Source of the DNA: Candidatus Ulvibacter alkanivorans
Lineage (GTDB): Bacteria; Bacteroidota; Bacteroidia; Flavobacteriales; Flavobacteriaceae
Direction of reading: 5' to 3'
NCBI RefSeq assembly: GCF_003333325.1
Contig: NZ_QOLC01000033.1
Span: forward strand, 1 to 19,385
DNA: 19,385 nucleotides
Each line of letters starts with the position of its first letter. The stretch's first letter is position 1. Under the pieces are notes generated by a model that saw nothing but the letters and a program-made list of their open reading frames with translations, made no database searches and had not been told where the DNA came from. Shown piece by piece: positions 15,101-19,385 of the stretch. The position numbers were made by a program, and so were the translations under genes.

Positions 15101-16888
15101 ATGACAACAAAAGCGAGTACCAGAAAGAAGCGCAGTACAGCGAAATCTACTGCCAAGAAAGAAGTAAGTGGAAAGAAGACATCCGTACTTCAAATTCAGA
15201 ACTTACCCTTGGGCAATATCAAGCCTGACCTTGAACAACCCAGAAAGACTTTTAACGAAGATGCATTGCAGCAACTTTCTGAGAGTATTAAAAAGCACGG
15301 TGTGTTGCAACCAATCACGGTAAGGCAACTAAATGGCCATTATATCATTGTGATGGGCGAACGTCGCTATCGTGCCAGTAAGTTGGCAGGTAAAAAGACC
15401 GTGCCCTGTATCGTGAGAACTTATGAGAACAATGATGTTTTGGAAGTTCAAATCATTGAAAACCTGCAAAGACAGGATGTTGAACCGACCGAAGAAGCCG
15501 ACGCGATTGCTTACCTAAGTGAGAAATATGCACCTACCGAAATTGCGAAGCGATTGGGCAGAACGGATAACTTTATCAGACAGCGACTTAAACTGGCTGG
15601 CTTGATTGACGGTTTTAAGCACTTTGTACGCAATGGCGAGATGACAATTTCATTGGGTGTAGGTGTAGCACTCTTTGAACCGGAAGAGCAACAGATGATG
15701 TTGGAAACGATGGGCGAGGATTTCAATGCGCACCGGATAAACAGGATGATTAAGGACCAGACTTACGATTTGGAAAAAGCATCTTTTGATGTGGCCGACA
15801 AAAAATTGGTCCCGAAAGCTGGGTCTTGTGTAGAATGTCCTTTCAACGCGGCAAATCAAGGCAATCTGTTCGGCGAAGGTAAAATGGTCTGTACGAAAGC
15901 AGCCTGTTTTGAAACGAAGAAAAGCAAATCATTCTTGAACCTTATTGAGAGATCCAAGAAAGAGGACATCCTATTGATTCCTGAAATACGACAGTATTGG
16001 GCAGATGACGAAAACAATCAGCTCGTTCTATTACAATTGGAAAAGCAAGGATTGGAAATATATCTACTGGACGATGTTGAAATTATTGAAAATCCGATTG
16101 AACCAACAATCGAAGCTATTCAGGAAGAATACCAGCATTACGATTATTCCGAAGATGAATTTAATGCAGAATTTGAAGAAGCTATGCAGAATTACAATGA
16201 AGCATTGAAAGAATATAATTCAGTTAAAGAAAATGGATTCGTCAATGGTATTTCGTTCCATCCTGAAACTTACAGGAACAAAGAGGTCTTCGTAAAGATT
16301 GTTGAAACATCAAAAAATGAATCAACAGGTTATTCGGCACCATTGACTGAAAGAAAAATGGCAGACTGTACGCCTGAAGAACAAATCGTAAAAATCAACG
16401 AAAGGGAAATCCGTAAGAAGCAAATCGAGAACAACAAACAGTTTGAAGAAGTTGTGCAGATGATTCGTGAGACAAAATACATCGATAAGAAGAAAGCACT
16501 TTCAACAGATGAAATGATCGCATTCTCGATATCGCTTTTTGAAAACAATGTGGACTATATGAGCCAGCAAAAGTATTTCTCAAAATTCTTGGGCAATACT
16601 TCAAAGATGACCAAAGTTGAAATGGTCGAGAATTTCAAGAAGAAGTTCAAAAAGGAAATCTTCCATAAATTGATACGGTATATGCTCACGAGGCAAGTGC
16701 ATTTTGGCGAAAGCAATCACGTCAATAATCTCACCAACATTTCATTTTATAATGCGATACGGGGATATTATAAATCCAAGATTGCCGGCATAGAAAAGGA
16801 ATATGCTGAAAAACGAGATAAGCGTGAAGCACGTTTGAAAGAGCGCATCACAGTTCTTGATAAGAAAATTCAGGAACTCAAGGATTAG
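15101..16888 (+). CDS. ParB/Spo0J-family protein of mobile-element type with cysteine cluster
   Basis: 595 aa from ATG 15101 (the in-frame TTG nine bases earlier is not needed). Order of parts: a Lys/Ser/Thr-rich tail (1-28); the ParB N-terminal CTP-binding fold with QPRKTF (46-51), GERRYRASK (86-94) and ENLQRQDVEPTEEA (120-133); a KorB-like helix-turn-helix (about 143-165, ITEAK-type KYAPTEIAKRLGRTDNFIRQ segment); a CxxC...C...C cluster (Cys243, 246, 264, 269); an acidic linker (about 330-400); and a basic coiled-coil C-terminus (about 560-595). Chromosomal ParB is about 300 aa, so this is the long element-borne type, in which a similar CxxC-CF cluster is common. No ParA is adjacent, so its role may be regulation or element maintenance rather than canonical segregation. 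It is flanked by the duplicated leader and a strong terminator. Confidence 0.88.
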   Translation: MTTKASTRKKRSTAKSTAKKEVSGKKTSVLQIQNLPLGNIKPDLEQPRKTFNEDALQQLSESIKKHGVLQPITVRQLNGHYIIVMGERRYRASKLAGKKTVPCIVRTYENNDVLEVQIIENLQRQDVEPTEEADAIAYLSEKYAPTEIAKRLGRTDNFIRQRLKLAGLIDGFKHFVRNGEMTISLGVGVALFEPEEQQMMLETMGEDFNAHRINRMIKDQTYDLEKASFDVADKKLVPKAGSCVECPFNAANQGNLFGEGKMVCTKAACFETKKSKSFLNLIERSKKEDILLIPEIRQYWADDENNQLVLLQLEKQGLEIYLLDDVEIIENPIEPTIEAIQEEYQHYDYSEDEFNAEFEEAMQNYNEALKEYNSVKENGFVNGISFHPETYRNKEVFVKIVETSKNESTGYSAPLTERKMADCTPEEQIVKINEREIRKKQIENNKQFEEVVQMIRETKYIDKKKALSTDEMIAFSISLFENNVDYMSQQKYFSKFLGNTSKMTKVEMVENFKKKFKKEIFHKLIRYMLTRQVHFGESNHVNNLTNISFYNAIRGYYKSKIAGIEKEYAEKRDKREARLKERITVLDKKIQELKD

Positions 16889-16900
16889 CTTTTGTTGTTT

Positions 16901-16940
16901 GAAGAAGGGTCGGCATTCGTGCTGGCCCTTCTTCTTTTTT
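16901..16940 (+). terminator. Strong intrinsic terminator after parB
   Basis: A 15-bp stem (16901-16915 with 16920-16934, three G-T wobbles) closes a TTCG tetraloop (16916-16919) and is followed by six T. It lies 12 nt after the parB stop, so the DUF932 gene needs its own promoter, which fits the second leader copy downstream. Confidence 0.9.
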
Positions 16941-16998
16941 ATGATACCGCTTTAGTTGAAGTGACTATAAAATAAAATGGGTTATCAATCAATATCGG

Positions 16999-17138
16999 CG
17001 CAAAGGTAAACTCGTAAAATACACCCATCAAAAGACTACGGCATAAAGCCAAAGCCTCGGCCAACGCTTATTTATTCCGTTTCCTTTTGAGCTGAGATTT
17101 TAGCTTCCGTTTGGGTACTGCTCAAATATTGTTTAATC
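16999..17138 (+). promoter_or_regulatory. Duplicated leader, copy 2 (upstream of the DUF932 gene)
   Basis: 140 bp, the partner of 14947-15085. Shared perfect blocks here are 17025-17051 and 17068-17092; the promoter-like pair is TTG (17087-17089) and TCCGTTTG (17106-17113), again with a 16-nt spacer. The inverted repeat between them differs (AGCT...AGCT, 17090-17105) from the one in copy 1, so a stem or operator may be retained while its bases have changed. It ends 14 nt before the ATG at 17153, almost the same distance as in copy 1. Confidence 0.8.
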
Positions 17139-17152
17139 TAAATTCAAAAGCT

Positions 17153-17989
17153 ATGTATTTACAAAATTTACAGCAGGATGAAATCTTCGTACCATCGGAA
17201 ATGAAATCCTTAAAAAGTCTGACCCAGATGGAATCCCGACGAGGGCTTGAAAATGTTATCATCTCAAATGGAAAAATCGTCAATGTGGTCTCGAACAGCT
17301 ACGGACACATTCCGAATCAACTGTTCTTCAAGAAAGCCGAGGAAATGTTGACCGATGCAAAATTGAACTTTCACAAACGCACCATCAATAAGAATGACAG
17401 GTCGTTCATTACCGACTTTATCATCGATGACAAAAGCCAGTTTACGGTCAAGAACGATAAGGACTTGATACTACCGATGCTTCGGTTCAAGAATTCGTAT
17501 GATGGTAGCGAAAAGACCTCTGGACACTTCGGGTTTTATAGACAAATATGTTCAAATGGTCTGCACGTTTCACAGGCTGAAATTGAGTTTTCCATTAAAC
17601 ACAGTAAGAACAATACGCACCTGATTATGCCGAGGCTGAACAATCTATTCGACAAATTTCTGGACAATGAATTCTATACCATTACCAAGAAATTCGATGA
17701 GATGAAAGAATTTAAAATTATCGATACAAAAGAGTTCGTAAAGGCAATTATCGACAGAACAAAACTGTTCCGATACGAGTGTAGCGATAAAAACAGCGAC
17801 CCGTCAAAAAAGTCTCGCGAGGTAATCGAAATCTTAAACTATGAAGCATTGCTGCTCAATGAGGAACCGAATCTCTGGCTAGGTTATAATGCTTTCAATT
17901 CAGTACTTCATAATGTGTTGAAGAAGAGCTTTGGACAACAAGAACGATTGGACAAGAAATTGTTCGATGAAATATATGCAATGGCATAA
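17153..17989 (+). CDS. DUF932 family protein (phage/plasmid-like)
   Basis: 278 aa from ATG 17153. The longer frame from TTG 17111 would translate the duplicated leader and is rejected. DUF932 proteins occur on phages, plasmids and conjugative elements; their biochemical role is unknown, though several are found near DNA-processing genes. Features seen: VVSNSYGHIPNQLFFKKAEE (45-64), the family hallmark GFYRQICSNGLHV (127-139), and a Lys-rich C-terminal helical part with LNYEALLLNEEPNLWLGYNA. Cysteines are few and no membrane segment is present, so it should be cytoplasmic. It has its own leader/promoter and its own terminator (18004-18028), making a single-gene transcription unit parallel to parB. 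Confidence 0.85.
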   Translation: MYLQNLQQDEIFVPSEMKSLKSLTQMESRRGLENVIISNGKIVNVVSNSYGHIPNQLFFKKAEEMLTDAKLNFHKRTINKNDRSFITDFIIDDKSQFTVKNDKDLILPMLRFKNSYDGSEKTSGHFGFYRQICSNGLHVSQAEIEFSIKHSKNNTHLIMPRLNNLFDKFLDNEFYTITKKFDEMKEFKIIDTKEFVKAIIDRTKLFRYECSDKNSDPSKKSREVIEILNYEALLLNEEPNLWLGYNAFNSVLHNVLKKSFGQQERLDKKLFDEIYAMA

Positions 17990-18003
17990 TATGAAATAGG
18001 TTT

Positions 18004-18028
18004 ATCCAGTACCTCAAACTGGATTTTT
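18004..18028 (+). terminator. Intrinsic terminator after the DUF932 gene
   Basis: ATCCAGT (18004-18010) pairs perfectly with ACTGGAT (18018-18024) across a 7-nt loop, followed by four more T. It begins 14 nt after the stop. Confidence 0.7.
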
Positions 18029-18221
18029 CTCGGTCATTAAATAAGAGTGCATATTATCCCGCTCAGCACATTGCCACTTCATTTCGCGAAAAGCTACATT
18101 ACGGGCAAAGAGCTTCCCTACAAATTGTCTTGGACACAATCCCCGATTTTGGCTTTCCATTACGCTACCCCTACCCGCTGCGCTGGGTAGGAACGCTTCA
18201 TTCCCAAGCCAAAACCGTGAA
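18029..18221. other. Structured non-coding segment with nested inverted repeats
   Basis: About 190 bp, more GC-rich than its surroundings and without a credible gene (the 77-aa minus frame over it has an implausible composition and overlaps the hairpins). It holds the palindrome TTTCGCGAAA (18082-18091) and a nested structure: outer arms TTTTGGCTT (18147-18155) and AAGCCAAAA (18206-18214), inner arms CCTACCC (18170-18176) and GGGTAGG (18185-18191) with loop GCTGCGCT. There is no T-run, so it is not a simple terminator. A regulatory RNA, a transfer or replication origin, or a repeated element are all possible. Confidence 0.5.
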
Positions 18222-18362
18222 TTAAGTCCGCTTGAACTGGATTGCATCTTTGCGTTTAGTTCCGCTTCCTATGTTTTCGTACTTCACATAAAGCCATTTA
18301 GACGCACTTCCCGAACCGCCACTATTATCACCTTTTTTTGACAGCAAAACAACAACATTCAT
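18222..18362 (-). CDS. Small hypothetical protein, minus strand
   Basis: 46 aa from the ATG at 18362 (MNVVVLLSKKGDNSGGSGS...), not recognised. The sequence is basic, with a Ser/Gly segment (KKGDNSGGSGSASK) followed by WLYVKYENIGSGTKRKD and ending QFKRT; this reads like a real small protein. Support comes from a near-consensus promoter at the correct place on the same strand (18417-18446). The frame can be extended upstream to 18449, but that extension crosses the promoter and is probably untranslated. The structured segment at 18147-18214 lies just after its stop. Confidence 0.4.
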   Translation of the reverse strand: MNVVVLLSKKGDNSGGSGSASKWLYVKYENIGSGTKRKDAIQFKRT

Positions 18363-18416
18363 TTTTGGACGGCGGCATAAACCGTTGCGTTGCACTTCAC
18401 TTTTTATACGCCTTAC

Positions 18417-18446
18417 CAAACCTGAATATTGTACCGCACCAAGCAA
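18417..18446 (-). promoter_or_regulatory. Promoter candidate for the minus-strand small ORF
   Basis: On the minus strand TTG (18444-18446) is followed after exactly 19 nt by CAGGTTTG (18417-18424), 5 of 6 specified bases of TAnnTTTG. Transcription would begin near 18410, about 48 nt before the ATG at 18362. Confidence 0.45.
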
Positions 18447-18472
18447 CAAAAAAAGGTAACAGCGACGGCTCT

Positions 18473-18604
18473 ATGGGAAGTAAATCTAAAACGAATCTTA
18501 TGAAATCTTACGAAAAAATCAAAAAGGAAGCGGAACTAAAGTTAAAAAAACAAAAAAGGGAAAACGCTCTGGATATAATAAGTAAATCACTTAAAAAACT
18601 ATGA
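18473..18604 (+). CDS. Small basic helical protein
   Basis: 43 aa from ATG 18473 (MGSKSKTNLMKSYEKIKKEA...), or 34 aa from the in-frame ATG 18500. It is very rich in lysine and predicted to be one long amphipathic helix (MKSYEKIKKEAELKLKKQKR, then ENALDIISKSLKKL). I do not recognise it; such short helical proteins are common in Bacteroidota conjugative elements. The open frame continues upstream through a KKGNSDGS peptide resembling that of the minus-strand small ORF, but no ATG exists there. A hairpin (18612-18632) follows its stop, and ssb starts 57 nt after it. Confidence 0.5.
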   Translation: MGSKSKTNLMKSYEKIKKEAELKLKKQKRENALDIISKSLKKL

Positions 18605-18611
18605 ACGCAAA

Positions 18612-18632
18612 CTATCTGAATGGTTCAGATAG
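18612..18632 (+). terminator. Perfect 9-bp hairpin between the small ORF and ssb
   Basis: CTATCTGAA (18612-18620), loop TGG, TTCAGATAG (18624-18632), then CATTTTAATTAA. The stem is perfect but AT-rich and the T-run is short (four), so it may be a weak terminator, an mRNA-processing stem or an operator for ssb, whose ATG is 29 nt downstream. Confidence 0.5.
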
Positions 18633-18661
18633 CATTTTAATTAATATTTAAATCTTGTATT

Positions 18662-19018
18662 ATGAGTACTTTAAGAAATCACGTACAGTTAATTGGAAAC
18701 GTTGGACAAGAGCCAACCATTACAAACCTTGAAAGCGGTAAAAAAGTTGCCCGTTTTTCGCTTGCCACGAACGAATATTACAAAAACAAGAAAGGCGAAA
18801 AAGAGCAAAGCACCGAATGGCACACCGTAGTTGCCTGGGGCAAGACCGCCGAAATCGTTGAAAACTATGTTGTAAAGGGCAAGGAAGTAGGCGTTAGCGG
18901 AAAACTGAAATCTCGAAGCTATGAGGACAAGGATGGCGTAAAGCGATACGTTACCGAAATCGAAGCCAATGAAATCCTTTTGTTGGGAACTAAAAACGGT
19001 AACGGTAATGCCGAGTAA
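18662..19018 (+). CDS. ssb: Single-stranded DNA-binding protein, element type
   Basis: 118 aa, one OB fold. Landmarks are NHVQLIGNVGQEPTI (6-20), ARFSLATNEYYKNK (30-43), TEWHTVVAWGKTAEIVENYV (51-70) with the stacking tryptophans Trp53 and Trp59, and KGKEVGVSGKLKSRSYEDKD. SSB coats single-stranded DNA as a tetramer. Chromosomal SSBs have a disordered linker and an acidic DDDIPF-like tip that recruits repair partners; this protein stops at GTKNGNGNAE and has neither. Such tail-less SSBs are usual on Bacteroidota plasmids and conjugative elements, where they protect transferred strands. A strong terminator follows directly. Confidence 0.95.
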   Translation: MSTLRNHVQLIGNVGQEPTITNLESGKKVARFSLATNEYYKNKKGEKEQSTEWHTVVAWGKTAEIVENYVVKGKEVGVSGKLKSRSYEDKDGVKRYVTEIEANEILLLGTKNGNGNAE

Positions 19019-19028
19019 TCTCTAAAAG

Positions 19029-19066
19029 AAAGAGGGCGCACCTGTTGAAAGTTTCGCCCTCTTTTT
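19029..19066 (+). terminator. Intrinsic terminator after ssb
   Basis: AAAGAGGGCG (19029-19038) pairs perfectly with CGCCCTCTTT (19055-19064) around a 16-nt loop, with the T-run reaching 19066. It begins 10 nt after the ssb stop. Confidence 0.9.
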
Positions 19067-19095
19067 CATTATTCACTACTAAAAAATAGAAAACA

Positions 19096-19385
19096 ATGAA
19101 AGCACAAGTTAACGAAATAAAAGAGGGGTTGCAACATTTTCACGGGTCTGAAATGTTCTTTTCATTACCGTTGATACGCACCCGATTTACGAACGGACTG
19201 AAATACCTTACCGATGTAGCGGATTGTTTTTGGCTCATTACAGATCCTTCCGTAATTGCCAAAAGATTGATTAACCGAAGTGAATTTATTTCATTTGATT
19301 ATAAACGATTGTCCGCGGCAATAATGGATTATTCAGGTTATGATACCGAAATAATTTACAGCGATGGTAACGATATTATTTTGGA
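19096..19385 (+). CDS. DUF6876-like protein, 3' end cut by the window
   Basis: The first 96 codons from ATG 19096 (MKAQVNEIKEGLQHFHGSEM...) are open to the window edge. The opening GLQHFHGSEMFFSLPLIRTR, then LKYLTDVADCFWLITDP and DYKRLSAAIMDYSGYD, resembles DUF6876, a family of about 100-130 aa found on Bacteroidota mobile elements and of unknown function. Typical members carry an (A/C)xWL(I/L)D-type strand, matched here by CFWLITD. It follows the ssb terminator by 29 nt, so it needs its own promoter, which I could not identify. Confidence 0.75.
   Translation, partial: MKAQVNEIKEGLQHFHGSEMFFSLPLIRTRFTNGLKYLTDVADCFWLITDPSVIAKRLINRSEFISFDYKRLSAAIMDYSGYDTEIIYSDGNDIIL

Noticed and set aside
15034..15228. 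64-aa plus-strand frame overlapping the leader and the start of parB
   Set aside because: Out of frame with parB, which is strongly supported; its composition is that of a shadow frame.
14947..17138. CRISPR-like interpretation of the repeated leader
   Set aside because: Only two copies about 2 kb apart with genes between them; no spacer array and no cas genes.
17111..17152. Upstream TTG extension of the DUF932 protein
   Set aside because: It would translate the duplicated leader, which is also present before parB in a different context; the ATG at 17153 gives the normal family N-terminus.
18014..18247. 77-aa minus-strand frame over the structured block
   Set aside because: It spans the nested hairpins and overlaps the better-supported 46-aa frame; no promoter and no recognisable domain.

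Overview
The window reads as a flavobacterial (Bacteroidota, probably Flavobacteriaceae) chromosome. The evidence is a low-GC sequence, promoters of the Bacteroidota type (TTG, about 19 nt, then TAnnTTTG), no Shine-Dalgarno sequences, and core genes of recognisable flavobacterial type (LptD of the Bacteroidota type, a very long TamB, a PG_1098-like methyltransferase). I cannot name the genus.

Positions 1 to about 14.7 kb are ordinary chromosome. A divergent promoter at the left edge faces a gene mostly outside the window. lptD and ridA run rightward and converge, with one base between, on the 4.4-kb tamB. Divergent from tamB is a tight group: tsaD (tRNA t6A), a TfoX/Sxy N-terminal protein and rsmE (16S rRNA m3U). 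After a small hypothetical ORF comes a second compact rightward group: an exported DUF4159 protein, a small membrane zinc-ribbon protein, a TrmH-family RNA methyltransferase, an AI-2E-family permease and a PG_1098/THUMP-like methyltransferase. A consensus promoter then drives a tRNA cluster: Ser(GCT), Pro(TGG), a broken 5' half of tRNA-Arg(TCT), and an intact tRNA-Arg(TCT) with encoded CCA. The chromosomal half is thus rich in outer-membrane biogenesis (LptD, TamB) and RNA modification (TsaD, RsmE, TrmH-like, tRNAs).

From about 14.7 kb to the right edge the content changes to accessory DNA typical of Bacteroidota integrative/conjugative elements or plasmids: a ParB-family protein with an added cysteine cluster, a DUF932 protein, very small basic proteins, a tail-less SSB and the start of a DUF6876-like protein. 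No integrase, relaxase or conjugation gene lies inside the window, so the element is inferred from gene content and from its place directly after a tRNA gene. The left boundary is most likely the 3' end of the intact tRNA-Arg.

The least ordinary material is in the non-coding DNA of the accessory part. There is a leader of about 140 bp duplicated upstream of both parB and the DUF932 gene. An inverted, decayed copy of the tRNA-Arg 3' end lies just past the tRNA terminator. A highly structured 0.45-kb interval carries two short divergent ORFs whose reading frames encode similar Lys-Lys-Gly/Ser-Gly peptides on opposite strands. All are described from the sequence alone; functions are inferred.
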